This document shows positions 28,021-36,036 of a stretch of 64,000 nt of DNA, in pieces. Numbering within the stretch: position 1 is the first letter of the stretch; each line of letters starts with the position of its first letter. The stretch covers positions 406,915-470,914 of the forward strand of contig JAGGQZ010000003.1 of assembly GCA_018613055.1 (NCBI GenBank), given 5' to 3'. This DNA is from Chryseobacterium sp. ISL-80 (lineage in GTDB: Bacteria; Bacillota; Bacilli; Bacillales; Cytobacillaceae). Made by a program: the position numbers and the translations under genes. The notes beneath the pieces were generated by a model, which did no database searches, was not told the DNA's origin, and saw only the letters and a program-made list of their open reading frames with translations.

Positions 28021-28953
28021 TTAAACTCTCCGATTCTTGCCTTCTACTTTTACCGGTTGCGCAAGGTACTTGATCCGTTCCATGATTCTTGCTGCCTTGA
28101 GCTGCTCCTCTTCCCCCCGCTGGCTGTGCGTCAGATGGTGCTCAAGCCCGCTAAGGTCGAAGTTTGAAGTAAAGAATGTTGGAAGATTCTCGAGCATGCG
28201 GAATTGCAGGATGGTTCCAAGGATTTCATCCCTGGCCCAGCTGCTCATCGTTTCCGCTCCGATATCATCGAGCATCAGGACATCGGCCTTTTTGATTGCT
28301 TCCAGCTTGTCGTTGACCGAATGATCCCCGATCGCATTCTTCATTTCCCTGAAAAATTCCGGTACATATACAATCAATGAACTGATCTGGTTCTGTGCCA
28401 ATTCGTTCGCAATGGCGCCAAGCAGATATGACTTGCCAGTTCCGAACGGTCCATGCAGGAACAAACCTTTTTGCTTTTGGCCGGATTCATAATTCTCAAC
28501 AAAATCCTTCGCCATTTTGATGGCCTTGAATCTTCCGGCGTCATCAAGCTCAATATCCCCGAACGACGCTTTCAGAATTTCCTTCGGCACATAGATGCTG
28601 TTAATCAGCTTGGCATTCTTTTGCTTCTCATCATACATGACCTTCTTTTTACAACGGTCATATTTGACATCAATATAATTCCCTTTGATGAAAAGCTGTG
28701 GCTCATAGCCTTTAATCATATTCTTGCAGGCTGCAAGACTTTCGCATTTATCACAGTCCTTGCTCTGGGTGGAAAACTCATACAGCTTGGACATGCTGCC
28801 ATCAAGCATTTCCCTGGTGATATAGTCCGCATTCTCATCAAGGAATTGCTTTATATGCTGATCCTGCATGACCTGTCTTTTAAGTGTTTCATACCGTTCC
28901 TGAAAGTTTTGGTTATTAGCAAGCTTCTTCAGCGTTTCATTTATGTTTTGCAA
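28021..28953 (-). CDS. dnaI: Primosomal protein DnaI (helicase loader)
   Basis: AAA+ ATPase that loads the replicative helicase DnaC onto DNA with DnaB and DnaD. It has an N-terminal zinc-binding helicase-interaction domain (CDKCESLAACKNM near residue 70) and a C-terminal ATPase with Walker A HGPFGTGKSYLLGAIANEL, Walker B VLMLDDIGAE and sensor TSNFDLS. I prefer a TTG start at 28953, seven bases after GGAGGTG, giving 310 residues; the GTG at 28962 is inside that ribosome binding site and overlaps the dnaB stop. It is translationally close-coupled to dnaB. Confidence 0.93.
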   Translation of the reverse strand: MQNINETLKKLANNQNFQERYETLKRQVMQDQHIKQFLDENADYITREMLDGSMSKLYEFSTQSKDCDKCESLAACKNMIKGYEPQLFIKGNYIDVKYDRCKKKVMYDEKQKNAKLINSIYVPKEILKASFGDIELDDAGRFKAIKMAKDFVENYESGQKQKGLFLHGPFGTGKSYLLGAIANELAQNQISSLIVYVPEFFREMKNAIGDHSVNDKLEAIKKADVLMLDDIGAETMSSWARDEILGTILQFRMLENLPTFFTSNFDLSGLEHHLTHSQRGEEEQLKAARIMERIKYLAQPVKVEGKNRRV

Positions 28954-28958
28954 CTGAA

Positions 28959-30374
28959 TCACCTCCCGGATTTGAATTTTTTCAGTTCTTCTTCAAGCTT
29001 TTTCTTTTCTATTTCAAAGTCAGGATCCTCTCCAGCAGCAGAACTTTGCTGTTGGTCCGGTCCATTCTCGCTCTTTTTCTCAAACCAATCCGGCAAGACT
29101 TCCTTGCGTACAGGTTTCCGTTTTCCTGATGCAACGGGCGTTTTCTTTCCTTCTGCCCAATCAAGGTATTGTCTGTGCTCACTTTTCGCCAGCTCCATGG
29201 CATCCTTTACAGTCGAGATTTTCTTCCTCGACCAATGGCTGGCGATTTTCTCAATATAGCCTTTTGACAGCTTCATATCCGTTCTGATCATAACATATTG
29301 GACTAAAACATTCACGACACCCGGAAGCAGCTTTTGCTTGAACATCACTTCTTCGATGATCTGCAGGTCGGATTTTGAAGGCTCGGCACCGCCTGATAAG
29401 TCGATCAGCAGCTGTCTTGGTGATGTTTTTTCAAAATAAAGGACTAATTCTTCTTCTTTTGTTTTCGGCTTCTCGATTCCGGCTTTGTGCTGGAAAGGCT
29501 GGGTCCGGTCCAGCAGCGCCGGCAACTGGTCCTGGTATTCAAATTGGTACCAGTCCCGTGCTGCCTTTCTCAGCTCCTCAATATCGATATCATTTTCAGC
29601 AGTAACGGCACTCAAAACGATATTTTTCATCTTCAATGCATCAATCCCATAAAGGAAGGCGAGATTGCTGATTGCTTCTTTGACCTTCGTTGTAAAAGCC
29701 TTTTTGGGAATCAAAGAATCCTGAAGGCCTCCCAATAACAAATCGAAATTAAATTCCGCAGGGTCAATCTGAATTTTGCCAGATTCCCTCCTGCCGATGA
29801 AGGATTGCGCTTCTTCTTCACCAAGGTCGGCAGCTGAATCCTCATTATGCATGAGAGCTTGAGGAGGAACAGACAGGAACACATCCTGAAAAGCCCTGGT
29901 AATTTCAGAATATCCCGCTTCTGTCTCGGGCAGCTTGTCACTGAAAAACCGTTTAAGCCTCAAAAACTGATTCTTTCCGATTTTTCGATACAGATAGACA
30001 TTCAACATGCCATCCAGGAAAAATTGTTCCGGAGTCAGCGGCGGCTGTAATTCATAAATGAATGAACGGCCATCTTCATTATTTTTGACATAAGTCTTCA
30101 GCAAACCCATTCCCTCAAGCTTCTGGCGGGCGTGATAAATCTCCTTCAAATTCATATCCATGATCGTCATCAGGTTATGATGGGTACCAGACTGAGACCA
30201 TAGCCGATTTTCTTCAAGTTCAGCCCATAAGGTCAAATAAAGGCTCAAACAAGCTGGCCCAATCAACGGCTGGTACAAAAAGGTGAGCACCTTGCGATCA
30301 TAATCATGCAGCAGACCGCCGGATGCAACAATATATTGGTCTACAGGCAAAGTCTCCTGCCAATGCTGAGCCAT
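28959..30374 (-). CDS. dnaB: Replication initiation and membrane attachment protein DnaB
   Basis: Gram-positive DnaB (not the E. coli helicase), a helicase co-loader acting with DnaD and DnaI at oriC and at restart forks. It has 471 residues with N-terminal winged-helix DDBH1 (about 20-110), a DDBH2/DnaD-like region around ISNLAFLYGIDALKMKNIVLSA, and a charged C-terminal tail. I use the ATG at 30374 (MAQHWQETLPVD), preceded by GGAGGGG; the GTG at 30389 would overlap it. In B. subtilis it follows nrdR directly, but here 341 bases of repeat DNA intervene. Confidence 0.94.
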   Translation of the reverse strand: MAQHWQETLPVDQYIVASGGLLHDYDRKVLTFLYQPLIGPACLSLYLTLWAELEENRLWSQSGTHHNLMTIMDMNLKEIYHARQKLEGMGLLKTYVKNNEDGRSFIYELQPPLTPEQFFLDGMLNVYLYRKIGKNQFLRLKRFFSDKLPETEAGYSEITRAFQDVFLSVPPQALMHNEDSAADLGEEEAQSFIGRRESGKIQIDPAEFNFDLLLGGLQDSLIPKKAFTTKVKEAISNLAFLYGIDALKMKNIVLSAVTAENDIDIEELRKAARDWYQFEYQDQLPALLDRTQPFQHKAGIEKPKTKEEELVLYFEKTSPRQLLIDLSGGAEPSKSDLQIIEEVMFKQKLLPGVVNVLVQYVMIRTDMKLSKGYIEKIASHWSRKKISTVKDAMELAKSEHRQYLDWAEGKKTPVASGKRKPVRKEVLPDWFEKKSENGPDQQQSSAAGEDPDFEIEKKKLEEELKKFKSGR

Positions 30375-30503
30375 CCTATTCCCCTCCACTCTGTCTGGTT
30401 AAAATCTATAACAATCCCACTACGCGGAAAATCATATCGTTTAAGTTGCTCCGTGGTTTCATGCACGCCTTAAAAAGAGCCGAAGTTTCCTTCAGCTCCT
30501 TCA

Positions 30504-30625
30504 TAGAAAAGCTTAAGCGCCTTGGTCAGCCCCGACAAGCGTTGGAGGGCCTGGCAGTGAAGTCGCTCTTTGTCTTCATTGCCAGGACCGAAACGTCTCG
30601 AGGGGCTAGGCGCTGGAGCTAGACA
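30504..30625 (+). repeat. Interspersed repeat, short copy, with stub
   Basis: It starts TAGAAAAGCTTAAGCGCC and ends GGCGCTGGAGCTAGACA, matching the copies at 9085-9440 and 24569-24722. The core contains CTGGCAGTGAAG and CTTCATTGCCAG, an inverted pair able to form a long hairpin. A fragment of the left end (AAAAGCTTAAGCGCCTTGGT) recurs at 30662-30682. The element lies between nrdR and dnaB. Confidence 0.8.
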
Positions 30626-30715
30626 ATTCACTAAGTGATAATTTAAAATTTCCTCTTAGATAAAAAGCTTAAGCGCCTTGGTTAATATCATTCATTAGTC
30701 TGGACTCCAGGCTTA

Positions 30716-31174
30716 TCATTGTTCTTTCTTCAATAACTCTTTCAATTCATCGATGAATACATTGATATCCTTGAATTGCCGGTAAACGGAAGCGAAACGG
30801 ACATAGGCGACTTCATCGATTTTAGCCAGCCTGTCCATCACCATCTCTCCCACTGCTTCGCTCTTCACTTCGGATACTCCATGGCTTCTCAGTTCTTTTT
30901 CTACCTCGGAGACCAAATCCTCGAGCTCTTTTAGGGCGACCGGCCTCTTTTCACATGCTTTCAGCAAACCGCGAAGGAGTTTCTCTCGATTGAACTCCTC
31001 GCGAGTACCTTCTTTTTTGACCACAATCAATGGGATTTCTTCAACTTTCTCAAAAGTGGTAAAGCGAAATCCGCAAGCTTCACATTCACGTCTGCGTCGA
31101 ATTGATCGGCTATCGTCAACCGGTCTTGAATCAAGAACCCGGGTAGAGTTATTTTGGCAAGTTGGACATTTCAT
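30716..31174 (-). CDS. nrdR: Transcriptional repressor NrdR
   Basis: Zinc- and nucleotide-binding repressor of ribonucleotide reductase genes; its ATP-cone senses dATP/ATP. The 152-residue protein begins [20 protein letters not shown] with the zinc ribbon CPTC...[12 protein letters not shown], followed by the ATP-cone ([20 protein letters not shown] onward). The ATG at 31174 has GGAG 9 bases upstream; the frame open to 31222 includes leader sequence. NrdR boxes would be near nrd genes, none of which is in the window. Confidence 0.96.
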   Translation of the reverse strand: MKCPTCQNNSTRVLDSRPVDDSRSIRRRRECEACGFRFTTFEKVEEIPLIVVKKEGTREEFNREKLLRGLLKACEKRPVALKELEDLVSEVEKELRSHGVSEVKSEAVGEMVMDRLAKIDEVAYVRFASVYRQFKDINVFIDELKELLKKEQ

Positions 31175-31301
31175 CTCGATCAGCTCCGAATATTTTGAAA
31201 TATAGAATGAGCGAAGGACCATTCGCTTTATCCACCAATACGTCCATAAGCATTATCCTTACTATTATCTTATAAAAAAGATGCTGATGGGACAAGAGGA
31301 A

Positions 31302-31706
31302 CTATTGATTTCCATATTTGCCTGAACCGATGAACGTAAGTGTTTTATCCAACTTTCCATAAACCTTGATTAATTCTTGTCTCAATGCAGGATTGATTCC
31401 TGCCAAAGAAAACTTTTCCGTTGAGATATGTAAATCGACCGCTGTTTCAAATGGTTTTGTCGTAATGACGGTTGCGGTTAAAAAACCCTTGATCCTGCCG
31501 TTTAGCTCCGCTGAGATTTCTCCATGTTCCTTTGATACACTGGTGATCCGGGTTTTAGAGTCAGCTTTAAGCAGATCCTCGACTGACTGGAATACCTGAT
31601 TAAAATTCGCTTTATAATAATGGGTCCGCAATTGTTCATCACTGTTATTTTCACTCGTCCCGCTGAATTTCTCGTATCTTCCTGTTATGGATTTCAAAAA
31701 AGACAT
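31302..31706 (-). CDS. Hypothetical cytosolic protein, 134 residues
   Basis: Complete gene with AGGAGG 7 bases before the ATG. The protein has no signal peptide or membrane helix. It begins MSFLKSITGRYEKFSG and contains NFNQVFQSVEDLLKADSKTR and ITSVSKEHGEISAELNGR; the alternating strand-helix pattern suggests a small alpha/beta fold. I recognise it only as a Bacillus conserved protein without a known role. It stands between speD and nrdR with its own spacing of about 100 bases each side and may be transcribed alone. Confidence 0.75.
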   Translation of the reverse strand: MSFLKSITGRYEKFSGTSENNSDEQLRTHYYKANFNQVFQSVEDLLKADSKTRITSVSKEHGEISAELNGRIKGFLTATVITTKPFETAVDLHISTEKFSLAGINPALRQELIKVYGKLDKTLTFIGSGKYGNQ

Positions 31707-31762
31707 CAAAAATCCTCCTGCACATTATTTCTATCTACAGTTTACCTTAATTTTTGCACAAA

Positions 31763-31791
31763 ATAAAAAGAGGTGTATCGCTACACCCCTT
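31763..31791 (-). terminator. speD terminator
   Basis: AGGGGTGTA / TACACCTCT with loop GCGA and TTTTTATTTT on the minus strand. Confidence 0.85.
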
Positions 31792-31811
31792 GTAAATTTT
31801 CATATTTTCAA

Positions 31812-32192
31812 TTATAGAGCCTTCGCTTGTGCCTGTTTCACATGCACAGGACCCATGCCGCGTGGAATTTCGATATTCTCGCGTGTTTGAGCGCCAAGAG
31901 CTTCAGCAATATAGTCAGCTGCAATATTAGGATCAAGATCGCCGCAAGTGTAAACATCAATGCTGGCGTATCCGTGCTCCGGGAAGCTGTGAATAGTTAA
32001 ATGAGATTCAGAAATAATGACAACTCCGCTTACACCCTGTGGTGCAAATTTGTGGAAAGCCACTTCGCGGATTTCAGCACCAGATTTCAAAGCTGCTGAA
32101 ACGAACGTTTGTTCAATAAAGTTCATATCATTCAATTTTTCAAAATCGCAACCCCAAAGTTCAGAAATTACATGACGACCCATTGTTTCCAT
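31812..32192 (-). CDS. speD: S-adenosylmethionine decarboxylase proenzyme
   Basis: Pyruvoyl enzyme that makes decarboxylated SAM, the aminopropyl donor for spermidine. The 126-residue proenzyme cleaves itself between Glu62 and Ser63 in [16 protein letters not shown]; Ser63 becomes the pyruvoyl group, and His68 and Cys83 (DVYTCGD) are the known processing and catalytic residues, all present. I use the ATG at 32192 ([14 protein letters not shown]) with AGGGGGAAA upstream. Its own promoter lies 144 bases before the start, leaving a long leader. In B. subtilis it follows gapB. Confidence 0.96.
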   Translation of the reverse strand: METMGRHVISELWGCDFEKLNDMNFIEQTFVSAALKSGAEIREVAFHKFAPQGVSGVVIISESHLTIHSFPEHGYASIDVYTCGDLDPNIAADYIAEALGAQTRENIEIPRGMGPVHVKQAQAKAL

Positions 32193-32335
32193 ATTCAATT
32201 TCCCCCTCTAACAATATTAGAATGAAATTCCTAGTTTCAATGGTATCTTAACTACCACGGGGGAAAGTTAGTCCAGAGAGGTCCTAACCCTTTAAGTAGC
32301 CAATTGGTACCGTTATTAAGAAGTTCACGATGACT

Positions 32336-32364
32336 AGTATACTTTGTTTATATTTTTTTTGCAA
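32336..32364 (-). promoter_or_regulatory. Sigma-A promoter of speD
   Basis: TTGCAA (32359-32364), 17 bases, TATACT (32336-32341). The predicted start leaves a leader of about 137 bases before speD. Confidence 0.75.
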
Positions 32365-32461
32365 CACATGAAAATAAAATTTTTTCAATGAATTTCAATG
32401 TTCTATACGCACAGTTTCATAGATAGCTATACAGCATGTATGCAGAGTTTTTCATACTGCA

Positions 32462-32491
32462 AAAAAGCCTGCCGGGATCGGCAGGCTTTTT
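32462..32491 (-). terminator. gapB terminator
   Basis: AAAAAGCCTGCC / GGCAGGCTTTTT with a 6-base loop. It isolates speD from gapB. Confidence 0.9.
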
Positions 32492-32523
32492 ACATATAAC
32501 CCTGTATGGTTTGACACTTTTAT

Positions 32524-33555
32524 TTATCCAACTTTCACGGTTGCTGAAGCAGACATTGCCTCGGCAACATGCTTTGTCAGGTCTACAACCCTGCTTGAGT
32601 ATCCCCATTCATTGTCATACCAGGCGAGTACCTTGACTTTGTTGGCGCCAATGACCATAGTGGACAGTCCATCAATGATCGCTGAGTGCTCGTTCGTGTT
32701 GAAGTCAATGGAAACCAGTGGATCTGTGGTGATATCCAGTACACCCTTAAGCTTCCCTTTTGCAGCAGAGTAGAACGCATCGTTCACTTCATCCACAGTT
32801 ACCTCTCGCTTCAAGTCAACAACCAGGTCAACAAGTGATACGTTTGGCGTCGGCACCCTTAGTGACATACCGTGAAGCTTTCCTTTCAGCTGTGGAAGAA
32901 CGAGTGACAGCGCCTTTGCCGCCCCTGTTGAAGTAGGGATGATTGATTGTCCGCAAGAACGCGCCCTGCGCAAATCTTTGTGCGGATTATCGATATTATT
33001 TTGGTCATTTGTGTAGGCATGGACAGTTGTCATCAAGCCGTTTTCAATGCCGAAAGTATCATCCAGCACTTTTGCCACTGGTGCCAGGCAGTTCGTTGTG
33101 CATGAAGCATTGGAAATAACGTCATGCTCTTCAATTTTTAATGCGCTTTCATTTACGCCCATCACAATTGTAATATCTTCATTTGTGCCAGGGGCTGTTA
33201 TAATGACTTTTTTTGCGCCGGCCTCCAAATGAAGTGCTGCCTTGTCACGTGAGTTGAACTTTCCTGTGGCCTCTATGACAATATCAATCTTCATTTCTTT
33301 CCACGGAAGCTCAGCAGGATTGCGATTGCTCAATAGTTTGACAGTTTTCCCATTAACGACAAGGTGATCATCAGCAGGGATGATTTCACCTGCAAATTGG
33401 CCATGTGTTGAATCATATTTAATCAAATGCGCCAGTGTTTCAGCCGGATAGCTCGCATTAATCGCCACAACCTCAAGATTTTCTTCAAGAATGGCTCTTC
33501 TGAATACCATTCTTCCAATTCTCCCAAAACCGTTTATCGCTATTCTCGCCTTCAT
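32524..33555 (-). CDS. gapB: Glyceraldehyde-3-phosphate dehydrogenase, gluconeogenic type
   Basis: Runs the GAPDH reaction toward glyceraldehyde-3-phosphate in gluconeogenesis. It has 343 residues. The Rossmann motif INGFGRIGRMVFRRA is followed by VVAINASYPAET, where the NAD-specific Asp seen in glycolytic GapA is absent, in line with the NADP preference of GapB. The catalytic cysteine is in SNASCTTNCLAP, and HAYTNDQNNIDNPHKDLRRARS follows the GapB pattern. Two CcpN-like boxes lie in its upstream region. It is set off by terminators and was placed on the synteny with coaE and speD. Confidence 0.96.
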   Translation of the reverse strand: MKARIAINGFGRIGRMVFRRAILEENLEVVAINASYPAETLAHLIKYDSTHGQFAGEIIPADDHLVVNGKTVKLLSNRNPAELPWKEMKIDIVIEATGKFNSRDKAALHLEAGAKKVIITAPGTNEDITIVMGVNESALKIEEHDVISNASCTTNCLAPVAKVLDDTFGIENGLMTTVHAYTNDQNNIDNPHKDLRRARSCGQSIIPTSTGAAKALSLVLPQLKGKLHGMSLRVPTPNVSLVDLVVDLKREVTVDEVNDAFYSAAKGKLKGVLDITTDPLVSIDFNTNEHSAIIDGLSTMVIGANKVKVLAWYDNEWGYSSRVVDLTKHVAEAMSASATVKVG

Positions 33556-33575
33556 TGTACGGCCCCTTCCGAATT

Positions 33576-33620
33576 AGTGTTATACTTAATAACCCTTTGT
33601 TATGGTATTAGTATAACATA
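33576..33620. promoter_or_regulatory. Paired CcpN-like boxes at the gapB promoter
   Basis: TATGTTATACT on the minus strand (33610-33620) matches the reported CcpN consensus TRTGHYATAYW fully, and AGTGTTATACT on the plus strand (33576-33586) matches 10 of 11. The minus box contains TATACT, a likely -10 element. The two are inverted and 23 bases apart. CcpN represses gapB under glycolytic conditions in B. subtilis. Confidence 0.75.
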
Positions 33621-33726
33621 TTAAAAAATATTTGTGATATATAATTGCACACATTTAAAATTTAAAATAATTCTGATAATATTCATTGGTGAAGACAAGT
33701 ATTTCAATGCGCGGATTTTAAGGAAA

Positions 33727-33802
33727 CAAGGAATAAATTATCTGAATCAGGGATTATATTCGCTCCAACAGGGATTATCTTAGGATTAACCAGGATTGAT
33801 GG
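33727..33802 (+). repeat. 21-bp tandem repeat, four units
   Basis: CAGGGATTAT-like motifs start at 33727, 33748, 33769 and 33791 (spacing 21, 21, 22). The two middle copies are identical over 10 bases; the outer ones are degenerate. It lies between gapB and the coaE terminator. Confidence 0.55.
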
Positions 33803-33807
33803 CAAAA

Positions 33808-33833
33808 GAAAAAAGAGCCCATTTCGGCTCTTT
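33808..33833 (-). terminator. coaE terminator
   Basis: AAAGAGCC / GGCTCTTT hairpin with TTTTTT on the minus strand, overlapping the coaE stop codon. Confidence 0.85.
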
Positions 33834-34428
33834 AGATTCCCCATTTATGCAAAACTTTAATTAGTTGCTGTCTTGATTGTTCGATGGTTCCGGTGTTGTC
33901 GATGACTTCATCAGCCAAATTCACTTTATCCTTCAAAGGCATCTGTGATTTGATACGTGAAAGGGCTTCATCCTCGGAGAATCCATTCCTCTCCATCAGC
34001 CTCTCCAACTGGGTCTTCTCATCCACGTAGACAACGATGATTTTTTCGACCATGCCTGTTAGCTTGCTTTCAAAAAGCAATGGTATATCCAGGACCACGG
34101 CCTTTTCATTTGCCGCTTCTGCTTGCTGCCTTTTCATAGCCATCCGCTCGCGTACGGCAGGATGGACGATTGAGTTAAGCTGCAGCCTTTTTTCCTCGTT
34201 GTTAAAAATGATTGACCCTAAGGCGGGGCGATTGATGCTGCCATCTTCTTCTAAAACTTCTGTGCCAAAATGGCTGACAATATCATTATATGCTTTTTCT
34301 CCTGGCTCAACAGCAAGCCGCGCTTCGATATCGGCGTCGATCACCGTGATGCCAAGCTCAGTGAACATCGCTGATACCGTGCTTTTCCCGCTTGCTATAC
34401 CTCCTGTTAATCCAATGATTAATGACAT
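33832..34428 (-). CDS. coaE: Dephospho-CoA kinase
   Basis: Last enzyme of coenzyme A synthesis: phosphorylates the 3'-hydroxyl of dephospho-CoA. It has 198 residues. Walker A is GLTGGIASGKST at residues 6-17, the CoA domain contains DADIEAR and IVHPAVRERM, and VLDIPLLFESKL carries the conserved substrate-binding segment. It follows ytaF with a 26-base gap in a minus-strand run with mutM and polA. Confidence 0.96.
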   Translation of the reverse strand: MSLIIGLTGGIASGKSTVSAMFTELGITVIDADIEARLAVEPGEKAYNDIVSHFGTEVLEEDGSINRPALGSIIFNNEEKRLQLNSIVHPAVRERMAMKRQQAEAANEKAVVLDIPLLFESKLTGMVEKIIVVYVDEKTQLERLMERNGFSEDEALSRIKSQMPLKDKVNLADEVIDNTGTIEQSRQQLIKVLHKWGI

Positions 34429-34454
34429 CCTCTTTTATCCTTTCAAACAGTCTC

Positions 34455-35087
34455 CTAGAGCTTGAGCAGTCCAATTATGATCAATAAGATTCCCGGTACA
34501 AAAGAAAACTTCTGCAGCCAGCTCCTCTCTGAAAAATAGCTGCCCATTCTCATGCCGGCATAGACGAACAACGAACTCATGAAGGCAACCGTCAGAGCCA
34601 GATAGCCGGGTGAAAAGCCCAATAAGGCCGCGCCGATCCCTGCTCCAAATGCATCAAGAGACAGGGCAAGACCAAGCATGACGGCTTCAATTCCATTGAT
34701 TGTACCCGAACGGTCGAAGTCTGCCGACATTGGTTTCTTCAAAATATTGATAACAATGCCAAGTGATTTAATCTCAAAATTCAGGATGATTTTTTCATGA
34801 CAGAGCATCTCTGACTGGTCATCCCGGAAGAACTGGAATAAAACCCATCCGCCCAATACGATCAAGACAGTGCCACCCAGCTTCTCTGCCAATTCAGGTG
34901 AAAAAAAGCTCTCGAGAAAATGCCCAATCATCATGGCAGCCATCAGAACGGCTGCTGAACAGACCGCAATAACGGCAATCGATTTAACCGGGATTTTCAT
35001 TTTCCGCAATCCATACGTTAACCCTACACTGAAACTGTCAAGACTGACAGCGAATGCAAGTAAAAGCAGGGAGATTATTTGTGCCAT
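34455..35087 (-). CDS. ytaF: Sporulation membrane protein YtaF
   Basis: Polytopic membrane protein of 210 residues, related to the MntP manganese exporters. Six hydrophobic segments are visible, with AFAVSLDSFSVGLTYGLRKM at the start and GLALSLDAFGAGIGAALLG in the second half, the internally repeated LSLDxF motif of the fold. GGAG lies upstream of the ATG. YtaF is expressed during sporulation in B. subtilis and sits between mutM and coaE there too. Whether it moves a metal is not known. Confidence 0.9.
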   Translation of the reverse strand: MAQIISLLLLAFAVSLDSFSVGLTYGLRKMKIPVKSIAVIAVCSAAVLMAAMMIGHFLESFFSPELAEKLGGTVLIVLGGWVLFQFFRDDQSEMLCHEKIILNFEIKSLGIVINILKKPMSADFDRSGTINGIEAVMLGLALSLDAFGAGIGAALLGFSPGYLALTVAFMSSLFVYAGMRMGSYFSERSWLQKFSFVPGILLIIIGLLKL

Positions 35088-35172
35088 AAACTGAGCTCCT
35101 TCCTGTCAATCGCTACGTTAGTATATGGAAGGAGCCTAGATATGGTGAGAAAATCAACAGGCGATTATATGT

Positions 35173-36000
35173 TCACAGTTTTTGGCATGTTGGACAAAAG
35201 TGGGTCCCCCGTCCACCGACGACTGTTTTTTCCAGTGGTGTGCCGCACACCTTGCATGGTTCATTTTTACGTCCGTACACCAGCAGCTGGAGCTGGAACA
35301 TACCAATCTGCCCCTGGGAATTGACATAGGAGCGGATGGTACTGCCGCCCTTCTCTACAGCCTCAGAAAGAGTACTGACAATTTCCCTGTAAAGAACAAC
35401 TTCTTCTTCCTGGGACAACGAGTTCGCAATCCGTTCCGGGTGGATTTTCGCCCGGAAAAGCGCCTCATCAACATAAATATTCCCAAGACCGACAAGGATT
35501 TTTTGGTCAAGCAGCGCAGGCTTTAATTTCCGATTGGTCCTTTTAAGCTTTTCAGACAGCCATTCTACGGAGAAATCGGCTGAAAATGGTTCAGGTCCCA
35601 AATCAGCGAGCGGCTGCGAATCGAATTCCGTCCCTTTGGCGTATAGGTGCATCGTCCCGAATTTGCGGACATCCTTATAGCGCAATTCTTTCCCATCGGT
35701 AAAATGAAAAATGACATGTGTATGTTTTTCAACAGGTTCGTCTGCGCTGAACAAACCATATTTCCCTTCCATCCTAAGATGGGAGACAAGCGCATAGTCA
35801 TCTGTATAAAAGATCAGGAATTTGCCTCTCCTGCCGATTTCATTGATTGTCTGGCCGCGAAGGGCATCATTAAATTGCTCAACTTCACTTGGCTTTTTGA
35901 TCATCTTGGGCCAAAAAACCGATACATGCCCGATTTCTTTGCCCACTGCAAGCACCTCAAGCGTGCGCCTGACGGTTTCTACTTCTGGAAGCTCAGGCAT
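35173..36000 (-). CDS. mutM: Formamidopyrimidine-DNA glycosylase
   Basis: Bifunctional glycosylase/AP lyase that removes 8-oxoguanine and formamidopyrimidines. The N-terminus MPELPEVETVRRTL provides catalytic Pro2 and Glu3. Other parts: helix-two-turn-helix region LLDQKILVGLGNIYVDEALF (about 168-187) and a C-terminal zinc finger CKVCGTPLEKTVVGGRGTHF followed by CPTC. It has 275 residues, the normal length. It lies 36 bases after polA, so damage removal and gap filling are co-expressed. Confidence 0.97.
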   Translation of the reverse strand: MPELPEVETVRRTLEVLAVGKEIGHVSVFWPKMIKKPSEVEQFNDALRGQTINEIGRRGKFLIFYTDDYALVSHLRMEGKYGLFSADEPVEKHTHVIFHFTDGKELRYKDVRKFGTMHLYAKGTEFDSQPLADLGPEPFSADFSVEWLSEKLKRTNRKLKPALLDQKILVGLGNIYVDEALFRAKIHPERIANSLSQEEEVVLYREIVSTLSEAVEKGGSTIRSYVNSQGQIGMFQLQLLVYGRKNEPCKVCGTPLEKTVVGGRGTHFCPTCQKL

Positions 36001-36036
36001 CCTATCCCGCCTTTCCTTACCTTTCTTGTCTTTCCT

